Shown here piece by piece: positions 49,696-58,481 of a DNA stretch of 64,000 nt. Below the pieces are notes generated by a model that was not told the origin of the DNA, searched no databases, and was given only the letters and a program-made list of their open reading frames with translations. The stretch spans positions 6,576,001-6,640,000 of the forward strand of contig NZ_AP019308.1 of assembly GCF_003945345.1 (NCBI RefSeq). The letters are read 5' to 3'. The stretch is from Paenibacillus baekrokdamisoli (GTDB taxonomy: Bacteria > Bacillota > Bacilli > Paenibacillales > Paenibacillaceae). Position numbers and translations under genes: made by a program. Each line of letters opens with the position of its first letter. Within the stretch, counting starts at the first letter, position 1.

Positions 49696-49904
49696 CTCTG
49701 GTTTTCTCCCCCTCTAATAATATCAATCTCCTCAAATATTACCATATATAAACAAATAGTCATATATCAGTAACCTAGTTAACACAATCATTATAAACAT
49801 GAAACCATAATAAGCTTCATAGCAGAAATCTTCCTCGTCCTCTAAGCTCTAGAGAGCGCTAATAAAGGCTCCTGTAAACCGGCAATGATACCGGCTCCAA
49901 GGAA

Positions 49905-49924
49905 ATTCGACATGCATGTCGAAT
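49905..49924. promoter_or_regulatory. Perfect 20-bp palindrome before the hybrid kinase gene
   Basis: ATTCGACATGCATGTCGAAT is a perfect inverted repeat 37 nt before the start codon, inside a wider imperfect CCAA...TTGG symmetry. A nearby hairpin (ACCGG-CAATGATA-CCGGT) lies at 49878-49895. It is a strong candidate operator. Confidence 0.55.
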
Positions 49925-49960
49925 GGAATACATTGGAGATCTAGATAAGGGGACGACGGA

Positions 49961-52900
49961 ATGACGCGCAATAAAGCAGTGATTGCATTAATGATTTTGG
50001 GTGTGATGCTTTTTCTTAGTATAACGTACTGGCATGTGACAAGCCGGTCGGTCGAAGGAAGACCAGAAGCGGTCAACGGGGAACTGGATTTAACGCAGCG
50101 GGATTTTGCTGCTGATGGCATCGTGCCCCTCGATGGGGAGTGGGAATTTTACTCTGGTCGCCTCCTTACTCCGGCCGACTTCGATTTGGACAAACAGGAC
50201 GGCAACAGGCCGGAAATGACGCGTTACGTTCATGTGCCGGACAATTGGGAGCATTATGTGGACAAGCAATCCAAGAGCTCGCCTTACGGATATGGAACGT
50301 TTCGCTTGCGTGTGAAGCTTCCGGAAGAGGCCGGGCGGATTTACGGAATCAGGCAGACGAATATTAAAACGGCCCACAAGCTGTTCGTAAATGGCCGGGA
50401 GATCGGCGCTCGCGGCATTCCTGAGAAGAACAAGTCGGAGACGGTGTCTGTCAATGCGCCTTACGTTCGTTATTTTTCGGCGGACGGCAATCGTGCCGAC
50501 ATTATTATTCAGGTCGCGAATTATCGCTATTTTCAGGGGGGAATCACCAGTTCTGTCGTCCTCGGCTACCAGCAAGACATTCAGTCTGCTCGGGAGACAG
50601 CGATAGCGAAGGATTTATTGACGACGTCCGCATTTTTGATTATGGGGATCTTTTTCATTATGCTGTTTTGGATGCGTGGCCTGGAGCGCTCTTGGCTTTA
50701 TTTCGGCCTGTTTAGCGTATCTTTTTGCCTATATACGGTGACGCACGGAGAGAAAATCATGTCTTTGTTGTTGCCGAACATTCCATACGAATTATTTGCG
50801 AAGCTGCAAGATTTGTCCGGTGCTTGTACGCAATTATTTTTGCTGCTGTACGCGCGGCATTCCTTTCCCATTTTGTTCAACAAGCCCGTAATGAGAGTGT
50901 TTGGGATCATCGCGGCTGGGCAGATGCTGTTCATTCTTGCGACTCCGGCTGTGGTCTTTTCGCATATGAGCGTCTTCAGCTTCGGCTTGGCGTTTATTGG
51001 AAACCTTTATGTCGTATACATCATGTCCGTCGGCGCGATGCGAGAGAAGGACGTTCCATTCTACATGTTGATCGGCGCGCTGTCATTGCTGTTCTTCGCC
51101 GCCGCGGCCAGCCTCGAATTTATCGGTATCGGCCAATTCTCTTATGTTGCACTTGCCGCATGGATGTGCTTTGCATTTACGCAAGGGTTGCTGTTGTCCA
51201 AAAGGTTTGTGTATGCGTTCGGGGAGGTTCATATGCTTTCGGATAGGCTGCGTTCCATGGACCGTTTGAAGGACGAATTTCTAGCCAATACATCGCATGA
51301 AATGAGAACGCCACTGCACGGAATTATTAATATCGCCCAATCGTTGCTTGAGGGCGCAGCCGGTCGAATGTCGTCGAAGCAAGAGGAAAATATGGCCATG
51401 ATCGTAAGTACCGGCAAAAGAATGTCCAATCTGGTAGGAGATCTTCTTGATTTCGCCAAATTGAAAAACGGAGAGCTTGTTTTGAAGCGGCAGCCGGTTG
51501 CTTTAAAACAAGTCGTGAGCGTCGTATTCGAAATGTTCCGCCATCTAGCCGGAGTCAAGCCGGTGCGATACATAGAAATTCTGAGCGATCGACACGTCGC
51601 TTATGCAGACGAAGACAGGCTGATGCAAATTTTAAACAATCTGATCGGGAATGCGCTTAAGTTCACCGCGGAAGGCGAAATTAGGGTTGCGGCTCGGGAG
51701 GAAAACGGTTGGCTGGTGATTTCCGTTTCGGATACCGGCATCGGGATTCCGCAGGATAAGCTGGAGGCTGTATTTGAATCATTTGAGCAAGTACAAGGTT
51801 CGATTGAGAGAGGCTACGGCGGAACGGGGCTTGGACTCAGCATTGCCAGGCGATTGGTGGAATTGCACGGCGGAATCATTTGGGCGGAGTCGGAGCTTGG
51901 GAAAGGCGCGGTATTCACGTTTACGCTGCCCCTAGCAAGCGAGGCAGTGCAGAAACCGGCTGCAACAGGAGAGAAAATGTCGCTCGCCTTGCTGGAAACG
52001 GCCGCATCAGCTGCATCCTCGTCAGAGACGATCAGGCTTGACGGCGATGGAACGGTTACCGTTCTCGTTGTGGACGACGATGCCACGAATCGGCAGGTGC
52101 TGCTGAACCTATTGTCCCTGGAGAACTATACAGTTATTGCCGTCTCAAGCGGAATGGAAGCGATGCACCAGCTTGAGCACAATAGACGCATCGACTTGGC
52201 GGTTGTCGATCTTATGATGCCTGGCATGTCTGGCTACGAGATATGCAGAACGATCCGCAAGCGATACTCGCTGTCGGAGCTCCCGGTGCTGTTGCTTACG
52301 GCAAGATCGCGGCCCGAGGAAATGTTGGCGGCGTTCGACGCGGGAGTGAACGACTTTCTCAGTAAGCCGGTCGATGCGGGAGAAATGAAAGCGCGCATAC
52401 GGACACTGCTGAAAATGAAAATGTCCGTCAGCGAATCCATCATCGCCGAGATGGCGTTCTTGCAGGCACAAATCAAGCCTCACTTTCTATACAACGCGCT
52501 AAATACGATCTCGGCTTTCTCACTGGATGATGCGCAGGCTGCGCGGGACTTGCTGGCCAAGCTCAGCCAATATTTGCGGGGCAGCTTTGATTTTCGAAAT
52601 ATGGACAGGCTCGTGCCGCTGCGCAAAGAGATGGAGCTTGTGGAGGCCTATCTGTCGATCGAGAAAGCCCGTTTCGGCGAGAGGTTGCGCGTCATCTACG
52701 ATGTTAACGGCGATATGAATTGCTTGCTGCCGCCGCTCGTCATTCAGCCGCTCGTCGAAAATGCGGTACATCACGGCCTAGCCCATAGGAAACAGGGAGG
52801 CACGATTACCATTTCTGTTCACACTGTTCAGGATGAGGTCATGATAACGGTCGAAGATGATGGCGCAGGACTTACGCCGCCAATGAAAGATCAGCCGTTC

Positions 52901-53071
52901 GGCGACCGCGAGGCAGCAAGCGGCGTCGCTCTGCGAAATATCAAACAGCGCTTGAACCGTATGTACGGCCGCGGTTTCACGATGGAAAGCAAGGCGAGCG
53001 GTGGTACGATCGTGGCAATTCGTATTCCAAGGGGGGAACTTGCAGATGATCAATATAATGGCGGTCGATGA
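49961..53071 (+). CDS. Hybrid sensor histidine kinase with two kinase cores and a receiver
   Basis: 1036 residues. N-terminal membrane anchor (~8-25), then an extracytoplasmic 7TMR-DISM-like domain (~45-200). Seven hydrophobic helices (~210-415) follow, then HisKA with His446 in SHEMRTPLHGI and HATPase (~550-660). A receiver domain has Asp750 in VVDLMMPGMSG. Last comes a LytS/YesM-type kinase with His841 in QIKPHFLYNALN and a second HATPase (~935-1030). It probably senses a carbohydrate-type signal at the membrane. Its end overlaps the next response regulator by 26 nt. Both kinase halves look intact, an uncommon layout. Confidence 0.9.
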   Translation: MTRNKAVIALMILGVMLFLSITYWHVTSRSVEGRPEAVNGELDLTQRDFAADGIVPLDGEWEFYSGRLLTPADFDLDKQDGNRPEMTRYVHVPDNWEHYVDKQSKSSPYGYGTFRLRVKLPEEAGRIYGIRQTNIKTAHKLFVNGREIGARGIPEKNKSETVSVNAPYVRYFSADGNRADIIIQVANYRYFQGGITSSVVLGYQQDIQSARETAIAKDLLTTSAFLIMGIFFIMLFWMRGLERSWLYFGLFSVSFCLYTVTHGEKIMSLLLPNIPYELFAKLQDLSGACTQLFLLLYARHSFPILFNKPVMRVFGIIAAGQMLFILATPAVVFSHMSVFSFGLAFIGNLYVVYIMSVGAMREKDVPFYMLIGALSLLFFAAAASLEFIGIGQFSYVALAAWMCFAFTQGLLLSKRFVYAFGEVHMLSDRLRSMDRLKDEFLANTSHEMRTPLHGIINIAQSLLEGAAGRMSSKQEENMAMIVSTGKRMSNLVGDLLDFAKLKNGELVLKRQPVALKQVVSVVFEMFRHLAGVKPVRYIEILSDRHVAYADEDRLMQILNNLIGNALKFTAEGEIRVAAREENGWLVISVSDTGIGIPQDKLEAVFESFEQVQGSIERGYGGTGLGLSIARRLVELHGGIIWAESELGKGAVFTFTLPLASEAVQKPAATGEKMSLALLETAASAASSSETIRLDGDGTVTVLVVDDDATNRQVLLNLLSLENYTVIAVSSGMEAMHQLEHNRRIDLAVVDLMMPGMSGYEICRTIRKRYSLSELPVLLLTARSRPEEMLAAFDAGVNDFLSKPVDAGEMKARIRTLLKMKMSVSESIIAEMAFLQAQIKPHFLYNALNTISAFSLDDAQAARDLLAKLSQYLRGSFDFRNMDRLVPLRKEMELVEAYLSIEKARFGERLRVIYDVNGDMNCLLPPLVIQPLVENAVHHGLAHRKQGGTITISVHTVQDEVMITVEDDGAGLTPPMKDQPFGDREAASGVALRNIKQRLNRMYGRGFTMESKASGGTIVAIRIPRGELADDQYNGGR

Positions 53072-54167
53072 TGAACTTCCGGCTTTGAGAATGGCCGAAA
53101 GCGTGCTGCGGTCGTTCGACGATGTGCACATTTGCGGACTTTTTCACGACGCGGAGCAATTGCTGGAGCGGATGCTCACGACGGAGACCGATATCGTATT
53201 CATCGATATGAAGATGCCGGGTATGCACGGGCTGGAGCTGGCCGGACGAATTCAAGAGAACAGGCCCGACGTCGCCATTGTTTTCATAACCGCCTATGAC
53301 GATTATGCGGTATATGCCTTCGAGACGGAAGCACTCGATTATGTCATGAAGCCGATGACGGCGGAACGGATACGCAAGACGTTGGATCGTTTTTCCAAGA
53401 GGCGAGGGATAGAGCGGTCATATGCGCAGCCAAAACGCTTGACTGTTCAAAGCTTCGGGCGATTTTCCCTGGAAACCGGGAAGGGGGATAATCTGAAGTT
53501 TCGTAGAGCAAAGACGGAGGAGCTGCTCGCGTTTCTGCTGCACCACCGGGGTCAGCCGATCGCCAAAGCTAACATCATGGAAGCGCTGTGGGGGGACCGC
53601 GACGCAGAACGGGCGCAATCGATGCTATATACGACGGTGTATCAGCTCCGAAAAGAGCTGGAAACGTTCGGTCTGTTCGACGTGATCGAGCAAACTCGCG
53701 CCGGAGGGGGGCTCTGCCGGCTTCTATGGTCTCCTGAACAGTGGGATTACGAAGAGTTTGAACAAGCCTATCGGCGATGCATGGACGGCAATGATGTTGC
53801 TGAAGCGAAGAGAGCGGTGGAGTTGTATCGGGACGGATATTTGGCGGAGAACGACTACCTATGGGCTGAGGAACGGCGGGGCGAGCTGGAGCTGAAGTTT
53901 ATCGATCTGCTGGAGCATATTGCCGATTACGAGGTGAGGCAGTATAGGTTCGAGTTTGCTTTGCCGTATTTGCAAAAGTGGGTGGAGCTGCAGCCCTACA
54001 CAAAGCGCGTTCATGCCAAAATCATCGCGCTGCATCTCATGATGAGCAATGGGGAAGCGGCTGCGGCGCATGAGAGGATTGTCGGCAACTTGTTTGCCGT
54101 CGATCTTGGCGTGATGCCGCTTATCGATATGAAGACATTGTCGCTCGATCCGCGATCCGCATTTTAA
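53046..54167 (+). CDS. Response regulator with SARP-like DNA-binding and BTAD domains
   Basis: 373 residues. An N-terminal receiver (1-120) has phospho-acceptor Asp54 in FIDMKMPGMHG. The winged helix of OmpR/SARP type lies at ~145-230 (LTVQSFGRFSLETGKGDNLK and AKTEELLAFLLHHRGQPIAK). A bacterial transcriptional activator (BTAD) domain of helical repeats follows (~245-365). ATG 53046 has GGGGGAAC 8 nt upstream; the longer frame from 53001 has no SD. It overlaps the hybrid kinase gene and is probably its phosphate acceptor. Confidence 0.88.
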   Translation: MINIMAVDDELPALRMAESVLRSFDDVHICGLFHDAEQLLERMLTTETDIVFIDMKMPGMHGLELAGRIQENRPDVAIVFITAYDDYAVYAFETEALDYVMKPMTAERIRKTLDRFSKRRGIERSYAQPKRLTVQSFGRFSLETGKGDNLKFRRAKTEELLAFLLHHRGQPIAKANIMEALWGDRDAERAQSMLYTTVYQLRKELETFGLFDVIEQTRAGGGLCRLLWSPEQWDYEEFEQAYRRCMDGNDVAEAKRAVELYRDGYLAENDYLWAEERRGELELKFIDLLEHIADYEVRQYRFEFALPYLQKWVELQPYTKRVHAKIIALHLMMSNGEAAAAHERIVGNLFAVDLGVMPLIDMKTLSLDPRSAF

Positions 54168-54391
54168 ATGGTAATCATGAGTGGCTCTCCCGTCTACAGG
54201 ACGGCGAGGGCCTGGAGCCGTCGGTCAAAGAAGGAGACGTTGTAACCGTCGCCTATTCGGGCGATCTGACGAGCGAAGGCGCGTTGCGGATCAAGCTTTT
54301 CAGCGGGAAAGCGGCGAATCCGGGCAAGCACAAGGCGTTTGTGAGGCTTTTAAGCTCACGTTCTTTGGGGCTTATTGGGATTATGAAATGA
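54168..54391 (+). pseudogene. Open coding remnant after the SARP regulator
   Basis: A frame continuing from within the regulator gene, but shifted, gives about 70 non-terminating codons (NHEWLSRLQDGEGLEPSVKE then GDVVTVAYSGDLTSEGALRI) with biased third positions, ending TGA 54389-54391. It looks like the truncated C-terminus of a secreted beta-rich protein. There is no start or SD. I do not recognise the family. Confidence 0.4.
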
Positions 54392-54497
54392 TAACCCGTA
54401 CACGGTGCAGACAGAATGGGTTCGGATATTTATGTTTCCAGGCATTGGCACGCATCATCTTGTAATGCTATAGTAAATCAAACGATTACGAATAAAT

Positions 54498-54535
54498 GAG
54501 CGTACCGATCAATACACTGGTTATGCTCTTTTTTG
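54498..54535 (+). terminator. Terminator before the YesM-type kinase gene
   Basis: GAGC...ACC and GGT...GCTC with a 12-nt loop, followed by TTTTTT. The stem is weak but the T run is good. Confidence 0.5.
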
Positions 54536-54610
54536 TTTTACCGATGTGCAGGATGCGGCCTTCAAACTGATGAACAGGTTATGGTAGAGTCATAGTGTTA
54601 AGGGGGATAT

Positions 54611-56407
54611 ATGATGTCTATGAAATTAAATCGGCGAAATTGGTGGTTTTCCATTTTTACAAAGCTGCTAGTTATGTTCTTCGTCGTGATACTTCCTGTT
54701 TATATATTGGCGATCGAGATGAATGATTTGGGATCTCGGATTGTCAGAAATGAAATATCAAAATCAATGCAAGCCCAGATCCATTTTTACAACAATTCGT
54801 TGAATAAGGAAATCGATCGTATGGTTCGGTTACAGCGGGAATACGTTAACGATAACGATTTGCTCTCCTTAAGTGTGATAGCAGAAGGCTTATCTTATTA
54901 CGATCGATCAACTATGGTGAAACAATTTCAGCAAAAGCTGGAGATGATGAAGAGCGCGGGGATTTATGTTACTAAGGCTAATGTCTACATTCCTCCAATT
55001 CAACGAATTGTCTCGACTGAGGAACTGTCGAAAACGCTCTCCCCAGAAGTATTGGAATCACTAAGAAGTTCACGGGACGAACCGCATAAATCGCCTTTCT
55101 TTTATAAGAAAGGCAGCTTGTTTCTTCGTGAATTTTATCCATCTGTACCTACTTCGCCCCAACGTGACCCGTTATTCGTCTTGGAAACCGAAGTATCGGT
55201 CCCTCAATTGCAGCAGTTCTTACAGCAAATCGCCAATTATGAACAAGGCGGTGCCGCAATTGTGAGTTCGGAATGGATGATTGCAAGCGATACGAACCAA
55301 CAAGAGATGGAGCCAATGACGAGAATAGTTCGTGAATGGGTGAAGAGCAATAGTAATGCTCGACAAGGGATTAAAACGATCCAACTGAACAAGCAAAATT
55401 ATATTACAGCCTACGAGTATTCTCCTGATACGGATACGACGCTGCTGGTTTATGTGCCGGAGTCGGAAGTGTTGGGGCCGTTAAAAAAATACAAAGGCTT
55501 CATTATCATCATGTCTATTGTTACAGCAGCAATTATTGTGTTGGTCTCTTATTGGGTTTATCAAGTGATTCACAAACCTATGACGAAGATGGTGCGCGCT
55601 CTTCGTAATGTTGAAACTGGCAATTTGTCCATCTCGCTGCACCATAAAAGTAGAGATGAATTCAGTTATTTATATCAACAATTTAACGGAATGACAGCCA
55701 AGCTGAAAACGCTTATCTACGAGGTTTACGAGCAGAAGCTGCTCATGCAGCAGGCCGAGTTGAACCAACTGCAGTCTCAGATCAACCCTCACTTTTTGTA
55801 CAACAGCTTATATTTACTATACCGGATAACCAAGGCTCAGGATTATGAAAATAGTTTGAAATTTACAAAATATCTAGGCGATTACTTCCGCTACATTACA
55901 AAGAAAACAGGAGATGATGTTCCGCTCGAGCAGGAGTGGCATCACGTACGCACGTATATGGAAATTCAAAACATCCGTTTTTCCAATCGCGTTAAAGTGA
56001 TGATAAGCGATTTGCCTGAAGGATTACACTCATTGATGGTACCGCGCCTTATCTTGCAGCCGCTGGTGGAGAATGCTTATAATTACGGACTTGAAAATAC
56101 GATAGCAGATGGTATTCTGTCCGTTTCACTTGAAGAAGACGAGGATGAAATTCGCATCGTGGTTGAAGACAATGGGGCGGGCATGTCAGAAACGGATCTC
56201 GCTCATTGGAATAGCAGATTTTTATCCGAAAATGTAAATGTCGAAGTCAGCGGCATGAACAATGTAAATCGCCGACTGCAGTTGAAATTCGGTGGAGAAT
56301 CAGGCATTAGCTTACGTTCGAGGTTGGGCGGAGGACTTAAGGTGACAATGAAAATTCAGATGATGAAGGGTCAGGGGGAACAATATGCTGCACTTGATGC
56401 TGGTTGA
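54611..56407 (+). CDS. YesM-family sensor histidine kinase
   Basis: 598 residues. Helix 1 is at ~15-38; an extracytoplasmic sensor domain extends to ~290. Helix 2 (GFIIIMSIVTAAIIVLVSYW) is at ~297, then HAMP (~320-370). The phosphorylated His394 is in INPHFLYNSLYLL. The HATPase is at ~480-590 with LVENAYNYGLEN and IVVEDNGAGMS. It senses an extracellular, usually carbohydrate, signal. GGGGG lies 5 nt before ATG 54611. Its stop overlaps the YesN-type gene by 23 nt, and an LplABC importer follows. Confidence 0.9.
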   Translation: MMSMKLNRRNWWFSIFTKLLVMFFVVILPVYILAIEMNDLGSRIVRNEISKSMQAQIHFYNNSLNKEIDRMVRLQREYVNDNDLLSLSVIAEGLSYYDRSTMVKQFQQKLEMMKSAGIYVTKANVYIPPIQRIVSTEELSKTLSPEVLESLRSSRDEPHKSPFFYKKGSLFLREFYPSVPTSPQRDPLFVLETEVSVPQLQQFLQQIANYEQGGAAIVSSEWMIASDTNQQEMEPMTRIVREWVKSNSNARQGIKTIQLNKQNYITAYEYSPDTDTTLLVYVPESEVLGPLKKYKGFIIIMSIVTAAIIVLVSYWVYQVIHKPMTKMVRALRNVETGNLSISLHHKSRDEFSYLYQQFNGMTAKLKTLIYEVYEQKLLMQQAELNQLQSQINPHFLYNSLYLLYRITKAQDYENSLKFTKYLGDYFRYITKKTGDDVPLEQEWHHVRTYMEIQNIRFSNRVKVMISDLPEGLHSLMVPRLILQPLVENAYNYGLENTIADGILSVSLEEDEDEIRIVVEDNGAGMSETDLAHWNSRFLSENVNVEVSGMNNVNRRLQLKFGGESGISLRSRLGGGLKVTMKIQMMKGQGEQYAALDAG

Positions 56408-58061
56408 TGATGAGCCGCTAGCTGTCGATTATTTGACGGATGCACTGCACGAATGGGATCGTTACGAGTTGACGATTTCCAAAGCGTATACGGGTATTCA
56501 AGCGTTGGATAAAATGCGCGGGATGCGTTTAGATATATTACTTACCGACATAAGGATGCCGGGGATGAGCGGACTCGAGCTGGCGGATCGAGTACGGGAA
56601 CAATGGCCGCGCTGCAAAATTATTTTTTTGTCCGGTTACAACGATTTTGATTATATTCAAACAGCCATTCGAAAAGGGGGAATGGACTATGTTCTGAAAA
56701 CGGAAGGCGATGAATTGATTTTCCGCGCCATTGAGAAGGCTGTGGAAGAGATCAAGTTGGAATTGCAGGAGGGCAGCATTCTCAATAATGCCCGCAATCA
56801 GCTGCAGCAAGCGCTCCCTACTTTACGTAGAGATTATTTGTTTGACCTACTTGCTGGAGAAGGAGATTCAGTCGTAGGCCTAAAAAGACGATTTCCAGAG
56901 CTCGGCATCGAATTAGATCCGGATCAACCCGTATATATCGCACTTGGACGGGTGGATGACTGGGGGACATACGTGTCGATGTCGGACAAAGCGCTCATGC
57001 TCTATTCCATACAGAATATCGCTGAAGACTATTTGGCTGCAAAATCTCGGTTCCTCTTCATACCCTACGACCGATTCCGCTTCGTCTGGCTCGTTCAGCC
57101 AGGCCTTACTGAAGATCGGCGCGACTATGATTTGACAGATGAATGGGAAAGGCTTCATCAATTTGTCAAAGGAACTTCGGAATCGGTTCAGGCCACGTGC
57201 GGTAAGCTGTTGAAGCTGCCGATCTCTCTAATTTTGAGCTCGCGCCCATGCCTTTGGGAAGAAGCTGCCCGACAATTCGATTCACTCAAGCTGATGCTCA
57301 GCAACGGCTTGATTCGAAGCAAAGAAATGCTCGTAACAGAAACTGAACCTGCAGCGGGAGCTGGGGAACGATCCAACCGAGCCTTCTTTGCTGAGACTGC
57401 GTTCCGCAATCATATGCGGAAGCTGGATCTTCTGGAATCACATCTGGACAACGGAGATAAATCGCAATTTTTACTGATGTTCGAGGAGTTTACACGTTTT
57501 GACGAGACAGAATTGCCCGAGACGAAGATAACTTATTTAACACTGGAAATGTTCGCTAATTTATCAGCATTTTTTCTATCGTATGTGAACCGTCGTAATC
57601 TTGTTTCTAATATTGGCACAAAGCTGCAACTGGATAAATACACCCAAATGGAAAATCATAGTTCTTGGCAGGCTGCACTTGCCTATTTTTGTAGGCTGGG
57701 TGAGGCGCTTGCTGATTATAACGGCAACATGCAGCAAGAAAGGACCCATGATATGATACGGCGTATACATCAATATGTTAACGATTTCATCCGGGAGGAT
57801 CTATCGCTTACACGATTGTCCGAAGTTGTCTACCTCAGTCCACCCTATTTATCGCGCCTTTACAAGCAGCTTACAGGAACTAATTTGCTCGATTACATTA
57901 CGGAGGTTCGGATTGTACGCGCCAAACATTTATTGAAAAGTACAAGCTTAAAAATACATGAAGTCGCTGCGGAAGTCGGGTTCGACTCCGCTCCTTATTT
58001 CACACGCTTGTTTAAGAAAGTTACCAACAGTACGCCGCTTGAATATCGGGAATTGACCTAG
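56385..58061 (+). CDS. YesN-family response regulator, AraC-type DNA binding
   Basis: 558 residues. A receiver domain (1-120) has Asp55 in LLTDIRMPGMSGL. A poorly conserved helical middle (~130-440) follows, and the C-terminal AraC double helix-turn-helix (~455-558) shows LSRLYKQLTGTNLLDYITEV and VGFDSAPYFTRLFKKVTNST. It should activate the adjacent solute-binding-protein and permease genes. GGGGG precedes ATG 56385. Confidence 0.92.
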   Translation: MLHLMLVDDEPLAVDYLTDALHEWDRYELTISKAYTGIQALDKMRGMRLDILLTDIRMPGMSGLELADRVREQWPRCKIIFLSGYNDFDYIQTAIRKGGMDYVLKTEGDELIFRAIEKAVEEIKLELQEGSILNNARNQLQQALPTLRRDYLFDLLAGEGDSVVGLKRRFPELGIELDPDQPVYIALGRVDDWGTYVSMSDKALMLYSIQNIAEDYLAAKSRFLFIPYDRFRFVWLVQPGLTEDRRDYDLTDEWERLHQFVKGTSESVQATCGKLLKLPISLILSSRPCLWEEAARQFDSLKLMLSNGLIRSKEMLVTETEPAAGAGERSNRAFFAETAFRNHMRKLDLLESHLDNGDKSQFLLMFEEFTRFDETELPETKITYLTLEMFANLSAFFLSYVNRRNLVSNIGTKLQLDKYTQMENHSSWQAALAYFCRLGEALADYNGNMQQERTHDMIRRIHQYVNDFIREDLSLTRLSEVVYLSPPYLSRLYKQLTGTNLLDYITEVRIVRAKHLLKSTSLKIHEVAAEVGFDSAPYFTRLFKKVTNSTPLEYRELT

Positions 58062-58074
58062 AAACTGGTCAAGA

Positions 58075-58214
58075 AAGATTCGATGCATGCACGCGTTATC
58101 TAGGCAGGTTGCTTTGCGAGAGTGGCTGCCTTTGACGCTGAATGCTTCCAATCGTGAGTTGTACGCTTGAGACGTATACTGAAAGCCTTGATCCGAATGG
58201 AGCACGGCTTCTGT
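58075..58214 (-). pseudogene. IS3-family transposase (OrfB) fragment
   Basis: A minus-strand segment encodes AVLHSDQGFQYTSQAYNSRL and SHSRKATCLDNACMHRIF, matching the core before the third catalytic acid of IS3/IS150 transposases (HSD-GFQYTS and DNA). The rest of the integrase is missing on both sides. It is an IS scrap between the YesN-type gene and the importer genes. Confidence 0.75.
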
Positions 58215-58481
58215 GACGTCTCTTTTTCTTGTCCACTGATCCCCTCCAAGTTCACTCGTTTCTTCATGATAACATGAAGATTTTTTTGAGTCTCTACTTA
58301 AAGGATGAAATTCCATAAACAGGGAACTAGCTGGATTTTTATTGAGATTCGTATCTTATCTCATTTTTTCTAATTCGCTAACAGGACAAAATAAGATAAC
58401 GATGTTAATAAAGTCTCGTATTTTTAGGAGTTCGCTCGTTCTATAATCAAGATGCGAGAAAAAATATAAGGGGGAATTTGC
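58215..58481. other. Leader region before the importer operon
   Basis: AT-rich, no gene. It should hold the promoter activated by the upstream YesN-type regulator, but I cannot assign the hexamers with confidence. AAGGGGGAA at 58468-58476 is the SD of the next gene. Confidence 0.35.
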
